The notes under the pieces: generated by a model | Database searches by the model: none | Seen by the model: the letters and a program-made list of their open reading frames with translations, nothing else | What the model was told of the DNA's origin: nothing | From: Desulfotruncus alcoholivorax DSM 16058 | GTDB lineage: Bacteria > Bacillota > Desulfotomaculia > Desulfotomaculales > Desulfallaceae | DNA length: 64,000 nt | Reading direction: 5' to 3' | Assembly (NCBI RefSeq): GCF_000430885.1 | Contig: NZ_AUMW01000006.1 | Span: forward strand, 101,188 to 165,187 | Program-made: the position numbers and the translations under genes | Shown: positions 15,366 to 24,720 of the stretch, one piece after another | Layout of the letters: every line of letters starts with the position of its first letter | Position numbering within the stretch: position 1 is the first letter of the stretch

Positions 15366-15512
15366 TGGTTACTATTCAGGTATTCAGAATTCGTAAATGC
15401 GGATAAACGATAAACCGCAAGCACGAACAAATGCGCCTTCTGCCATACCAGTAAGTCTTCAAATGTTTTCGCCGGTTTTCTTATTCTGACTCCTGTCTCC
15501 TGTGTAGTTACT
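15366..15512. repeat. Dispersed intergenic repeat, copy B
   Basis: GTTACTATTCAGGTATTCAGAATTC at the left and ATTCTGACTCCTGTCTCC ... TAGTTAC at the right, so the ends are roughly complementary. It fills most of the glmM-yhaN gap. Confidence 0.75.
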
Positions 15513-15576
15513 TTTCTTGTTTCTATTCCATATTATGCCCCGGCCCGCGCCGCGGTTAATAAACCGTCATATGCAA

Positions 15577-18500
15577 TTATTGACTTGGGGCCGTTTTCCT
15601 GCCGCCGTCCATCAATACCAGGTTTAATCCGGTTACAATTTCTTTGGCGGCTTCAACGATATGGTTGTGGCAGGTGAACAGCAGCACCTGGTGCTCCCGG
15701 GCAATCCGGCCCAGCGCTTGTAACGAGCCCCGCAGCCGGTGGCTGTCGAAATCCACCATGACATCATCCAGTATTACCGGCATGGGGACTGCCACCGAAC
15801 AAAAGTGACAGGCCAGGGCCAGCCTTAAAGCCAGGTACAGTTGGCCGGCCGCACCCCTGCTTAACGCGGAGGCGCCGACCCGGCGACCGGCCGGCTCTTC
15901 CACCTCCAGGGCCGCCGGTGAACCCACCGGGGACAATACCCGGTTATAGCGCCGGCCGGTCAACGGGCTGATTAACCGGGAAGCGTGGGCCAGCACGGCA
16001 GGCTGGCGCTCCCGCTCGTGCTTTTCCCGGGCCAGGTCCAGCAAGGTGGAGCAAAGCACGGCAACCTGCCATTCCCTGGCCCCTGTCGCCAGGCTTTCAC
16101 GCAGCATTTCCCTCTTTTGCCTGGCCCGGGCCAGTTCTTCGCCGCTCTCCAGTATTTTCATCTCCTGTTTGACGGCCGCCAGTTCATCGCCCAAAACTGC
16201 CAGCTGCTTTTCCCCGCTTTCCAGCTCAGCTTTGATTCTGTCATACTCTTCTTCGTGACTTGATTTTTTGGTTTGTTCCAGCTCTCGCTCCAATTCGGCC
16301 AGTTCCGCCGCCGTGCCGGCAATATTGAGCAGGTGCCCGCGCAGGTCCTCCGCCTTTCCGGCCAGCTCTCGGCGCTCACGGTAGGCCGCGGCGCGATGAC
16401 GGAAGTCTTCATGGTCCACGGCGCCGCCCATATCCAGCAGCTCTTTGATTTTTGCCCGCACCAGCTGCAGTCCCTCACCGGCGGTTTTCTGACCGGCCAG
16501 CGCCAGTTCCAGGTCTGCACGGCACCTGTCCAGTTCCGCCTTCATTTTTTGCTGCTCCCGTAGATATTCCACCATTCCGGCCACGCGCCCCGCCACTTCC
16601 TCCCTTGGCACCATACCACGTCCAAGGGCCGCGGCCAGCCCGTTAACCCGGTCCTCGTAATCTGTTACATAGCGCCTGGTCTGCTCTGCGGCCCGCCTTT
16701 CCAGCCGTAATTTTTTCAGTTCATCCGCCGCCTTTTCGGCCAGGGACAAAAAGCCGGCCGCCCCGGAGAGGGTCAGCCCGGACAATCCCATGCCGTTAAG
16801 CCATTTTTCCCATTCTATTTGCACCTGGTGCAGATTTCTTGTTATTTGTTCCAAATCGGTTTCCGCCTGCCGCAGTTCCCTTTCTGCCGCGGCCAGGCCT
16901 TTTTCGTTATTTTCCAGCCGGGCTGCCAGTTCCAGTTTCCGGCGCAGGTTGTCCCGTTCTTCCATAAAGCGGCGCCTGAGGGCGGGAATCTCCTCCCTTT
17001 GCAGCTTTTTCCCGCCTTTAAAAACCGCCTCGGCCCGGCTTAATTGTTCTGAGGCCGTTTTGATGCTCCGGTCCAAACGCTCTATTGCCCTGGCCAGGTT
17101 TTCTCTCGTTCTTCCCAGTTCCTCCGCTTCCACACTTAGTTCTTTCAACTTATCCCGGCGTTCTTTGGCCTGCATCCAGTTCAGGCCGCCCAGCAGCAGG
17201 AGGGCGCACAGGCCGGCACTACCGACCCATAGGCCATAGGGCAAATTGGAGTAAATCATCCAAAACCCCGAGCAGCCCATCAGTACAGCCGCAATCACGG
17301 CCACGACAAGCACTTTGTTTTGTGCGGCCTGTTTTTGCTGCAGCAAATTGCGCTCCAGGCGGTGATAAATTTCCTGCAGCCTGTTTTGCTGTATTTCCCT
17401 CAATTCCTGCCCGTGGTTGAGCTGTTCCAGCCCGGCAACCGCCTGATCCAGGAGTTCCATTTTCTCTTCAATTTTAACCTTGTTCCCGGATGCCGGCGGC
17501 AAGCCGGCCAGCTGAGCGGCAGTATTTTCCTGCTCCAGTCTGGTGCGGTCATATTCCTTTCGGCAGGTTTCCAGGCGGTTGGCGGCAATTGCTTTCTGTT
17601 GCTCCAGTGCCGCAGACCGCACCGCCAGATCCTCAACCCGCCGCCTAGCCGCCAGGGATGTGTCCAGTGCCAGCACCCTTGCCTCATCCCAGCCCGGGCC
17701 CAGCATCGCCATCCTTTCCCGGGCCGTTTTCTCTATTTCAGCAATACGGGCGTCCAGTTCAATCAGACTCTGTTTCTTTTCCAGGTAAAGGGACCGCTCC
17801 TTGTCAAGTTCATCAATGCTATGGGCGGCGGCAACGATCTGTTCTTCCACCGTAATTGAAGCCAGCTTTTTCTGCAGGGCCTGGATTTTACCGGACCAGC
17901 CGAGGACTTCTTCCTGCTTGGCGTTAAGCCTGGCCTCAAGCTCGCCAAGCCTTTCCGTACCGTGCTCGGGAAAGGCCGGGATCACAGGCAGACGCTCCAT
18001 TTGGGCCAGGCATTGCCGCAGGTCGTTCCAGGGCGCCCGGGCTTTGAGCAAATAATCCAGGCGCCGCAGCCTCGCCTGTCGTTCAGACTGCAGTTCCCGC
18101 AGCCGGTCCCGGTCCCGCTCCAACTGCCGCTGCTCTTCCAGCAGCTTAAAGTAGCGCTCGGGCTGCTGCTCCAACTCTCTTATCTTGCGATCCAGCTCTT
18201 CCAGTTCCAAAATCAACTTATTCAGCCGTGGGGTTCTGCCCCGCGGTTTATAAAGTTCTCCGGCGGTCTTTTCCAGGGCGGCGGCGGCATCCGCCAGCCG
18301 CCGGGGACTTGTTCCCGTCCCGGCGCCGTAAATGTAGGCGCTGATTTCATCCCTTTCCAGTTCCTCCAGCCTGCGCAATTCATCGATGCCAAAGGCAAAG
18401 ACGTTTTTAAACAAAACGGGGCTGAGGCCCCGGAGCAGCCGTGTTTTCAGCAGTTCTTCACCGGCCCTGCCGCCGCCGGGCAGCTCAACCGCGACACTGC

Positions 18501-18771
18501 CGTTCCCCTTGCCGCTGCGCTCAACCCGGTAAATATCTCCGTTGTCCTCCAGTAAAAGGTAGCCGCCGGCTTCCCCGCCCCACACAGGTTTGGCCAGGTT
18601 GCCTTCGGTTTTAAAACCGAACAGTACACCCCTGATAAAGGAAAGCAATGTCGATTTGCCGGCCTCGTTCAGCCCGAATATAATGCTGAGGCCACCGGAT
18701 AGCTGGTTATCTGTCAGTGAAAAACCGGTTAATACACCGTAGTTGTATATGTATAAGCCACTCAGCCTCAA
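15577..18771 (-). CDS. yhaN: AAA ATPase of the YhaN / SbcC-like family with long coiled coil
   Basis: A 1064-aa SMC/SbcC-like ATPase. Walker A GLNEAGKS is at residues 33-40. The ABC signature LSRGAAGQLYLALRLA and Walker B MPVILDDVMVDFD are near the C-terminus, with about 800 residues of Glu/Arg/Leu-rich coiled coil between. Two hydrophobic helices near 490-545 (VLVVAVIAAVLMGC; GLWVGSAGLCALLLLGG) interrupt the coil, a feature of YhaN that suggests membrane attachment. The start overlaps the stop of the nuclease gene yhaO by 4 bases (ATGA), so the two proteins are translationally coupled and likely form an SbcCD-like DNA end-processing complex. Partnership is inferred from gene order and family. 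Confidence 0.88.
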   Translation of the reverse strand: MRLSGLYIYNYGVLTGFSLTDNQLSGGLSIIFGLNEAGKSTLLSFIRGVLFGFKTEGNLAKPVWGGEAGGYLLLEDNGDIYRVERSGKGNGSVAVELPGGGRAGEELLKTRLLRGLSPVLFKNVFAFGIDELRRLEELERDEISAYIYGAGTGTSPRRLADAAAALEKTAGELYKPRGRTPRLNKLILELEELDRKIRELEQQPERYFKLLEEQRQLERDRDRLRELQSERQARLRRLDYLLKARAPWNDLRQCLAQMERLPVIPAFPEHGTERLGELEARLNAKQEEVLGWSGKIQALQKKLASITVEEQIVAAAHSIDELDKERSLYLEKKQSLIELDARIAEIEKTARERMAMLGPGWDEARVLALDTSLAARRRVEDLAVRSAALEQQKAIAANRLETCRKEYDRTRLEQENTAAQLAGLPPASGNKVKIEEKMELLDQAVAGLEQLNHGQELREIQQNRLQEIYHRLERNLLQQKQAAQNKVLVVAVIAAVLMGCSGFWMIYSNLPYGLWVGSAGLCALLLLGGLNWMQAKERRDKLKELSVEAEELGRTRENLARAIERLDRSIKTASEQLSRAEAVFKGGKKLQREEIPALRRRFMEERDNLRRKLELAARLENNEKGLAAAERELRQAETDLEQITRNLHQVQIEWEKWLNGMGLSGLTLSGAAGFLSLAEKAADELKKLRLERRAAEQTRRYVTDYEDRVNGLAAALGRGMVPREEVAGRVAGMVEYLREQQKMKAELDRCRADLELALAGQKTAGEGLQLVRAKIKELLDMGGAVDHEDFRHRAAAYRERRELAGKAEDLRGHLLNIAGTAAELAELERELEQTKKSSHEEEYDRIKAELESGEKQLAVLGDELAAVKQEMKILESGEELARARQKREMLRESLATGAREWQVAVLCSTLLDLAREKHERERQPAVLAHASRLISPLTGRRYNRVLSPVGSPAALEVEEPAGRRVGASALSRGAAGQLYLALRLALACHFCSVAVPMPVILDDVMVDFDSHRLRGSLQALGRIAREHQVLLFTCHNHIVEAAKEIVTGLNLVLMDGGRKTAPSQ

Positions 18772-20057
18772 CGCGCATCTTCCTCCCAGAGCAAGTCCAG
18801 CGCCATTTCTTCGGCAGCCTCGATTAATTCATCCAAATCCTTTCCCTGCGGCAGTTGAATAAACCGGGCAGCCCGTCCCTGCAGCGGGGCCAGCGCTTCC
18901 GCCAATTGATCCCGCAGCCGGCCGCCACAGCGGGCCTCCCGGGCTATTTCCAGCAGGTCTCCCAACAGGGTCCGGCTGCCCCGCAATGACTCCTTGTCCA
19001 CTTCCGGCGCGGTACGGAGCCGGATCGACTCCGGCCAGACAAACCTCCCGCTTGGGCCGGTAAACCGGCGCCGCAATTCCTCCAGCAGTCCATCCAGGGC
19101 GCCGGGGCGCTGCAGCCTCCGGTGCAGCGGGCCCCGGCCCGCCAGTTCCAGCCGCGCCACCAGGGAACGCTGCCCGTGGGCACGGCTAAGCTCAGCCAGG
19201 CCGGCATCAAGGCTTTCCAGCAGCTCCTGCTCAGTTCCCAAGCCTTGTATCGACACCCGTTGAGTGGCCCAGCGTACTGTGTCGGTTTCCAGGAAACTGA
19301 GCTCAGCCAGGCCGCCTGGTTTAACCCGGACCAGATAGCAGCCCCTGGCCCCTGTTTCATGCGGCCCCCGCCCCTGCAGATTGCCGGGGTAGACCACACA
19401 GGGACCGTGTTCTTTGAGGGTCAGCCTGCGGTGCACGTGCCCCAGCGCCCAGTAGTCGAAACCGCCGGCCGCCAGGTCTTCCAGGCTACAGGGGGCGTAG
19501 TCGGCGTGCTCGGAATTGCCTCCGACGTTGCAGTGCAGTACGGCCACGGCAAAGGGCGCGGACAGGTCCCGCCTGAACATTGAGGCGTAGTTTTGGGAAA
19601 CGTCGCGCCGCGGGTAGCTGATGCCGTAGACCCGGGCTATTTCTTTGCCGCCGCGGGTCACCGGCCGGGCCTCAACCTCGCCCGGTGCGAAAATGTGTAC
19701 ATTGTCCGGCCAGGCCAGCGCGGCCTGAAACCCTTCGCTATGGTCGTGGTTGCCGTGAGCCACAAAAACAGGAATCCCGGCCGCAGCCAATCGTGCAAAG
19801 GCGTCCCGCAGGCGCAACTGTGCCCGCAGGCTGCGGTCGGCCTGGTCGTAAACGTCACCCGCCAGCACCAGGAAATCCACCTGGTTTTGAATGCAGGCCC
19901 GCACCAGGTTATCCAGGGCCAAAAATGTGCCGTCCCTTAGCTGCCGCAGAATGTTTTCCCTTGTTTCTTCTTCACAGTCAATGCCGGCATAGCCGCGAAA
20001 AGGGCTGTCCAAATGCAAATCGGCAGCGTGAATGAAAGAAAAGCCCGTGTCCACCAT
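18768..20057 (-). CDS. yhaO: Metallophosphoesterase, YhaO / SbcD-like DNA nuclease subunit
   Basis: A 429-aa calcineurin-like phosphoesterase. All metal-binding motifs are visible: HAADLHLDS (D-x-H), LAGDVYD (G-D-x2-D), HGNHDH (G-N-H-D), VLHCN and GHVHRR (G-H-x-H). The family includes SbcD/Mre11 nucleases; B. subtilis YhaO partners YhaN. The start ATG 20057 is preceded by GGAAGTGGT. It overlaps the yhaN-like gene and is the first gene of the pair. Nuclease substrate and exact repair role are inferred from the family only. Confidence 0.88.
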   Translation of the reverse strand: MVDTGFSFIHAADLHLDSPFRGYAGIDCEEETRENILRQLRDGTFLALDNLVRACIQNQVDFLVLAGDVYDQADRSLRAQLRLRDAFARLAAAGIPVFVAHGNHDHSEGFQAALAWPDNVHIFAPGEVEARPVTRGGKEIARVYGISYPRRDVSQNYASMFRRDLSAPFAVAVLHCNVGGNSEHADYAPCSLEDLAAGGFDYWALGHVHRRLTLKEHGPCVVYPGNLQGRGPHETGARGCYLVRVKPGGLAELSFLETDTVRWATQRVSIQGLGTEQELLESLDAGLAELSRAHGQRSLVARLELAGRGPLHRRLQRPGALDGLLEELRRRFTGPSGRFVWPESIRLRTAPEVDKESLRGSRTLLGDLLEIAREARCGGRLRDQLAEALAPLQGRAARFIQLPQGKDLDELIEAAEEMALDLLWEEDAR

Positions 20058-20090
20058 ACCACTTCCTTTAAAACTGTTATTAAAAGGAAA

Positions 20091-20142
20091 GGGGACACAC
20101 CTCCTTCATATGGTCGCAGATTAGGGTCGGAAGAATGTCCCC
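20091..20142. repeat. GGGGACA hairpin repeat, copy 1
   Basis: GGGGACACACCTCC at one end and GGAAGAATGTCCCC at the other form an imperfect inverted repeat. A related element is at 40458-40504. Such GGGGACA hairpins are often dispersed in genomes with REP-associated transposases, none of which is seen here. Confidence 0.6.
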
Positions 20143-20246
20143 AAAATATAGATTATATTTGGTAACTGTGGATCTACTTTTAGAATCAAGAGGAATCTCC
20201 CAAATAATGTTTTAATAAAGGATAAGATAAAGCAGGGGGAATGGCA

Positions 20247-20330
20247 ATGGTTTTTCTCAGTTTTATGCTCAATCTTTTAGCTTCCGCATCACTTTATTTT
20301 TATTTTGCCAGCTTTACCAATGATTCTTAA
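20247..20330 (+). CDS. Possible 27-aa small membrane protein
   Basis: ATG at 20247 with AGGGGGA 6 bases upstream opens 27 codons: MVFLSFMLNLLASASLYFYF followed by ASFTNDS. A single hydrophobic helix with a short polar tail is predicted. It sits in the 304-bp gap between the divergent-facing ends of yhaO's leader and the gap stop, on the opposite strand from both. No homologue is recognised; a chance frame cannot be excluded. Confidence 0.35.
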   Translation: MVFLSFMLNLLASASLYFYFASFTNDS

Positions 20331-20361
20331 ACAACCCTGGATCAAAATAGTTTGCAAGGAC

Positions 20362-21387
20362 TTAGCAACCTCTTTCGGCAATCATCAGTGTCAAATCAAG
20401 TACACGGTTAGAATAACCCCACTCGTTATCATACCAAGAAACAACCTTGACCATATTCCCTTCAATTACCATAGTGGACAAGCCGTCAATAATGGATGAA
20501 TGAGGGTTACCGTTAAAATCTTTGGAGACCAGCGGTAGTGAATTGAAATCCATGATTCCCTTTAAAGAGCCTTCGGCAGCTTCCTTTAAAACAGCATTAA
20601 CCTCTTCGGCAGTGACCGTCTCGGCTAACTCAGCCACCAGGTCCACAACTGATACATTGGGTGTGGGGACCCGCATAGCTAAACCGTTGAGCTTACCTTT
20701 CAATTCAGGTAAAACCTGTGCTACTGCCTTAGCAGCACCGGTTGTGGTAGGAATGATAGACTGACCGGCGGCACGGGCACGCCGCAGGTCTTTATGAGGT
20801 AAGTCTAAAATGCGCTGATCGTTGGTATACGAGTGTACAGTTGTCATAAGGCCCTTAACGATACCGAATTTATCATGAAGTACTTTGGCAAGCGGAGCTA
20901 AACAATTAGTGGTACAAGAAGCATTGGAAATTATATGGTGGCTGGCTGGATCATAGGTATGATTGTTTACCCCCATAACAATGGTAGCGTCCACTCCATT
21001 ACCAGGTGCGGAAATAACTACTTTTTTAGCCCCGGCCTCAATATGTTTGAAAGCATGGGTGCCTTTAGTGAAACGACCCGTCGATTCAATTACAACCTCA
21101 ACGCCAAGATCGGCCCAGGGTAAATTTGCGGGGTCAGTCTCTGCACAGACTTTAATTTCGATATTATTAACCCGAATGCTGGTTTTCGTACATGCAATCT
21201 CTGCATCCAATTCACCATGAACAGAATCATATTTCAGCAAATACGCAAGAGTTTGCGGATCGGTGAGGTCGTTGACAGCTACAATTTCGATGGGAGAACC
21301 CTCACTTAAATAACCTCTTTTTAGCATTGCCCGGAATACATTCCGGCCGATACGCCCAAAGCCATTTATTGCAATTTTAGTCGTCAT
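20362..21387 (-). CDS. gap: Glyceraldehyde-3-phosphate dehydrogenase, type I
   Basis: A 341-aa NAD-dependent GAPDH converting glyceraldehyde-3-phosphate to 1,3-bisphosphoglycerate. The Rossmann start [17 protein letters not shown], the catalytic cysteine in [13 protein letters not shown] and the conserved [11 protein letters not shown] near the C-terminus are all present. It follows pyk after a 164-bp gap that has its own promoter. Together with KDPG aldolase and pyruvate kinase upstream it handles the triose product of sugar-acid breakdown. Confidence 0.97.
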   Translation of the reverse strand: MTTKIAINGFGRIGRNVFRAMLKRGYLSEGSPIEIVAVNDLTDPQTLAYLLKYDSVHGELDAEIACTKTSIRVNNIEIKVCAETDPANLPWADLGVEVVIESTGRFTKGTHAFKHIEAGAKKVVISAPGNGVDATIVMGVNNHTYDPASHHIISNASCTTNCLAPLAKVLHDKFGIVKGLMTTVHSYTNDQRILDLPHKDLRRARAAGQSIIPTTTGAAKAVAQVLPELKGKLNGLAMRVPTPNVSVVDLVAELAETVTAEEVNAVLKEAAEGSLKGIMDFNSLPLVSKDFNGNPHSSIIDGLSTMVIEGNMVKVVSWYDNEWGYSNRVLDLTLMIAERGC

Positions 21388-21514
21388 CTGATATTCCTCT
21401 CCTCCTATAATTCATTTCTTTTGTAAAAGACAAAAACGAACCAGAGATAGTTTATATAACTACCAACTGGCCCGCTCCAATTCTCCTGGGCTTCTATATA
21501 ATTTTCTAATAATT

Positions 21515-21542
21515 ATTATATCATAAATTCTATTACAGGTAA
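21515..21542 (-). promoter_or_regulatory. Likely gap promoter
   Basis: Read leftward, a perfect -10 TATAAT (21520-21515) lies 16 bp after a weak -35 TTACCT (21542-21537). A purine-rich RBS (GGAGGAG) precedes gap. This allows gap to be expressed apart from pyk. Confidence 0.5.
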
Positions 21543-21551
21543 CGAACTAAT

Positions 21552-23288
21552 TTATAAAACCCGGGCAAACCCCCTATAAATTAACCCTCTCTGACCATCC
21601 ACTGTAATAAGTTCCCCTGATTTAAATAAGGAAGTAGCTTGAGCTACCCCCACAACAGCTGGAATTTTAAGCTCCACCGCCACAATAGCGGCATGGGATG
21701 TAAGACCACCCTCTTCGGTTAAAATAGCGCCGGCATTGTTTAGATAAGGAACAAAGTTTGCATCAATACCGGTTGTAACAAGTATCTCGCCAGGCTCCAG
21801 CTTAGCAGCTTCCTCCGCATTTTGGCATATCCTTGCCACTCCAACAACTGACTGCGCCAAAATACCGGCCCCCCTGGCTACGGGCGTCCCGACGGTTTGA
21901 ATCTTCATTAAGTTGGTTGATCCCTCTAAGCCTACGGGCACACCGGCAGTAATCACAACCAAATCTCCTCCTTTAATAACCTCGTGGTCCATCGCTATAT
22001 TTACAGCCTCGTTGATCATCTGGTCGGTAACCGTTAACTTGGCTGACGGCAAAGGAATTACCCCCCAAACCAGTACCAACCTACGCATAACTCCAAGATC
22101 GGATGTCACAGCTACAATTGAAGATTTAGGACGATAACGTGAAATCATTCTTGCAGTATAACCACTGGCGGTAATAGTAACAATAGCGGCTGCATCCAAC
22201 TGACCTGCCACAACACAAACTGCCTGGCCAATCGCATCGGTTACACTGGTGCACCGATTGTATTGATTGCTATCCTTAACCGAAACCTTTTCCGCACGCC
22301 GGGCGATTCGATCCATTGTCTTCACTGCCTCTATAGGGTGTTTCCCACTTGCTGATTCCCCTGATAACATAACCGCATCGGTTCCATCAAAGATAGCGTT
22401 CGCTACATCACTAGCCTCCGCCCGGGTGGGACGGGGGTTATTTATCATAGAGTCTAACATTTGGGTGGCTATAATAACCGGTTTGCCCACAAGATTGCAT
22501 CTGGCAATTATTTGCTTTTGAATGATCGGTACCTCTTCGGCTGGAATTTCTACCCCCAGGTCACCTCTGGCAACCATGATGCCATCAGCAACTTTAATAA
22601 TCTCATTTAAATTATTAATAGATTCCCTGCTTTCAATCTTGGCAATAATATCAATTTTAGCACCTTCAGCTTCCAGTATACGCCTAATAGCCAGTACATC
22701 CGATGCCTTACGCACAAAAGATGCAGCTATAAAATCCACTTGCTGAGTAATACCGAATTTTATATCGTCAATATCTTTTTCCGTTACCGCAGGCAAGTTA
22801 ACCTGAATCCCCGGCAAATTAACTCCTTTATGGTCGGACAATTTGCCACCGTTAACAACCCGGCATAATACTTCTGTACTTTCAACAGCCTCAACTATTA
22901 ACTCAATCAAGCCATCATCCACCAGGATACGATCCCCTTTTTTAACATTCCGTGGTAAGTCCCGGTAGGTTACCATAACCCTTTTCTGATTACCCAGCAC
23001 TTGTTCAGTGGTTAAACTAAACTGTTGACCTGTCTCTAACATTACAGGAGACTTTGAAAATTCACCTAATCTAATTTCCGGCCCTTTAGTATCAAGTAAG
23101 ATAGCAATGTTCTGACCTAATTCTTCTGCTGCCTGGCGGATAGTAGCAATCTGTTGCCTATGTTCCTCATGGGAACCATGAGAAAAATTAAGTCTTGCTA
23201 CATTCATACCCGCTTTTATCATTTCTTTAATGACCTCCAACTTTTGGCTGGCAGGTCCAATGGTACAAACAATTTTTGTTTTACGCAT
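21552..23288 (-). CDS. pyk: Pyruvate kinase with C-terminal PEP-utilising-type domain
   Basis: A 578-aa pyruvate kinase (PEP + ADP to pyruvate + ATP). The barrel motifs RKTKIVCTIGPAS, LNFSHGSHEEH and the active-site region MVARGDLGVEIP are intact. The protein is about 100 residues longer than the E. coli type because of the extra C-terminal domain found in Bacillus and relatives, with GGLTSHAAIVAVE near 525 resembling the phosphohistidine domain of PEP-utilising enzymes. It is downstream of glpP, separated by a strong terminator. Confidence 0.96.
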   Translation of the reverse strand: MRKTKIVCTIGPASQKLEVIKEMIKAGMNVARLNFSHGSHEEHRQQIATIRQAAEELGQNIAILLDTKGPEIRLGEFSKSPVMLETGQQFSLTTEQVLGNQKRVMVTYRDLPRNVKKGDRILVDDGLIELIVEAVESTEVLCRVVNGGKLSDHKGVNLPGIQVNLPAVTEKDIDDIKFGITQQVDFIAASFVRKASDVLAIRRILEAEGAKIDIIAKIESRESINNLNEIIKVADGIMVARGDLGVEIPAEEVPIIQKQIIARCNLVGKPVIIATQMLDSMINNPRPTRAEASDVANAIFDGTDAVMLSGESASGKHPIEAVKTMDRIARRAEKVSVKDSNQYNRCTSVTDAIGQAVCVVAGQLDAAAIVTITASGYTARMISRYRPKSSIVAVTSDLGVMRRLVLVWGVIPLPSAKLTVTDQMINEAVNIAMDHEVIKGGDLVVITAGVPVGLEGSTNLMKIQTVGTPVARGAGILAQSVVGVARICQNAEEAAKLEPGEILVTTGIDANFVPYLNNAGAILTEEGGLTSHAAIVAVELKIPAVVGVAQATSLFKSGELITVDGQRGLIYRGFARVL

Positions 23289-23352
23289 GGGATTCCTCCA
23301 TAGCTATAAAGTAATTACCAAAGATTGTGACACTGGTAAAAACTTACCCTAA

Positions 23353-23405
23353 TAAAAAAGTCGCACAAAAAATACAAAAACCAGTTTCTGTATTTTGTGC
23401 GGCTT
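23353..23405 (-). terminator. Intrinsic terminator after glpP
   Basis: Read leftward, AGCCGCACAAAATACA pairs with TGTATTTTTTGTGCGACT around a 12-base loop, followed by TTTTTT. It ends the kdgK-eda-glpP unit. As it lies directly before pyk and right after an antiterminator gene, regulated read-through is conceivable. Confidence 0.75.
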
Positions 23406-23431
23406 TCTCCATTTCTCTGCCTATATAAAAA

Positions 23432-24025
23432 TTATAGGTCCAGGTTCCATAAATCCCTGCGGCTTGTACTAATTGCACTGATCCCTTTACCTAATGCTTC
23501 ACGGACATCTTCCTCAGTTTTTACTAACCCTCCAGCTAAAATTGGAATACGTAAGGACTCCTGCAACTCACGAATTACATAACCGGGCACCGTAGAAGGC
23601 AAAACTTCTATAACATGTGGTTGCACCTGACTTGCTACTTTGATCGCCGTCTTCAAGGATTCAGAATCCATGATAAATACCCGTTGTACTGTTAATAAAC
23701 CTTCTTCCCTGCTGATTTTTGCCAGGTGGGACTTTGTTGTCGCTATTCCTCTTACACCCAATCTTGTCAGAAAGTGAAGACCTGCCCGGTCTTTACCAAT
23801 CCCCTCAAAAAGGTCCAGGTGTACCAACAGTAACTTGCCGGCTTCCTGGGCTTTTTTAATTAGATTTGGTAAATAATTGATATCCCCGCTTAATACAAAA
23901 ATTGTCTCGATGTTTTTGTGTGCTAATGCTTCGGTTAAATCTTCCCAATTACGAATACAAGCAGCTATTTTTCTACTTAATAACAGTTCTTTCATATGTG
24001 GCATCACTACACTAACTTTATCCAC
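23432..24025 (-). CDS. glpP: GlpP-family antiterminator
   Basis: A 197-aa TIM-barrel protein of the GlpP family, which in B. subtilis binds glycerol-3-phosphate and prevents termination in glp leaders. Recognisable parts include VHLDLFEGIGKD, RGIATTKSHL, IEVLPSTVPGYV and PILAGGLVKTEEDVREAL. It begins 8 bp after the eda stop, so it is part of a kdgK-eda-glpP unit and not of a glycerol operon. This placement suggests that it may respond to a phosphorylated sugar-acid or triose intermediate; that is an inference. Confidence 0.85.
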   Translation of the reverse strand: MDKVSVVMPHMKELLLSRKIAACIRNWEDLTEALAHKNIETIFVLSGDINYLPNLIKKAQEAGKLLLVHLDLFEGIGKDRAGLHFLTRLGVRGIATTKSHLAKISREEGLLTVQRVFIMDSESLKTAIKVASQVQPHVIEVLPSTVPGYVIRELQESLRIPILAGGLVKTEEDVREALGKGISAISTSRRDLWNLDL

Positions 24026-24033
24026 TTAATTAT

Positions 24034-24693
24034 TTAATTGGTCAGCATGCTGCGGGTCTGAGCGATTTTTTCAACAAAGGCCCGCGCTGTTTCTTTGATT
24101 AGATTAAAATCTCCGGAGGCCAAGCCTTGCTTGGTAATGTCGCTGCCCACACCAACAGCCACCGCACCGGCTTTAATCCACTGATCAACATTGTCCAGAT
24201 TAACACCGCCTGTAGGCATAATATTAACGTGAGGAAGAGGACCCCGGAAGGACTTGATGGACCGTGGCCCAAACAATTCACCGGGGAAAAGTTTTACCAC
24301 GTCAATCCCCAATTCCATAGCAGTCAGCATTTCGGTTACTGTAGCACAACCGGGCATACAGATTTTTTGATAACGGTTACACAAACGAACGGTGGCAGGA
24401 TTTAAGCCGGGGCTGACGATATATTGAGCTCCGGCCAGGATGCAGGCCCGGGCTGTTTCGGCATCCAACACCGTACCTGCTCCAATCAACATTTCTTCTT
24501 CTTTAAAATTCCGGGATAATTCCTTAATGACATCAATGGCTCCCGGCACCGTCATCGTTACTTCTATGGCGGGAATACCTCCCTGGCGCACTGCTTCAAT
24601 AACTTTAATGGCCTTATCGGCGGATTCCGCCCGAATAACGGCGACAATTCCCACGTCTAAAATTCTTTTTAATTGTTCATGTTTTTTAAGCAT
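24034..24693 (-). CDS. eda: KDPG / KHG aldolase (2-dehydro-3-deoxy-phosphogluconate aldolase)
   Basis: A 219-aa class I aldolase splitting 2-keto-3-deoxy-6-phosphogluconate into pyruvate and glyceraldehyde-3-phosphate. The family motifs GIVAVIRAES, IEVTMTVPGA, IGAGTVLDAE, the Schiff-base lysine in VVKLFPGE and IMPTGGVNLDN are visible. It is 27 bp from kdgK, which supplies its substrate, and 8 bp from glpP. Confidence 0.94.
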   Translation of the reverse strand: MLKKHEQLKRILDVGIVAVIRAESADKAIKVIEAVRQGGIPAIEVTMTVPGAIDVIKELSRNFKEEEMLIGAGTVLDAETARACILAGAQYIVSPGLNPATVRLCNRYQKICMPGCATVTEMLTAMELGIDVVKLFPGELFGPRSIKSFRGPLPHVNIMPTGGVNLDNVDQWIKAGAVAVGVGSDITKQGLASGDFNLIKETARAFVEKIAQTRSMLTN

Positions 24694-24720
24694 TTACCAA
24701 AAACTCCTTTAAAAGCTTAT

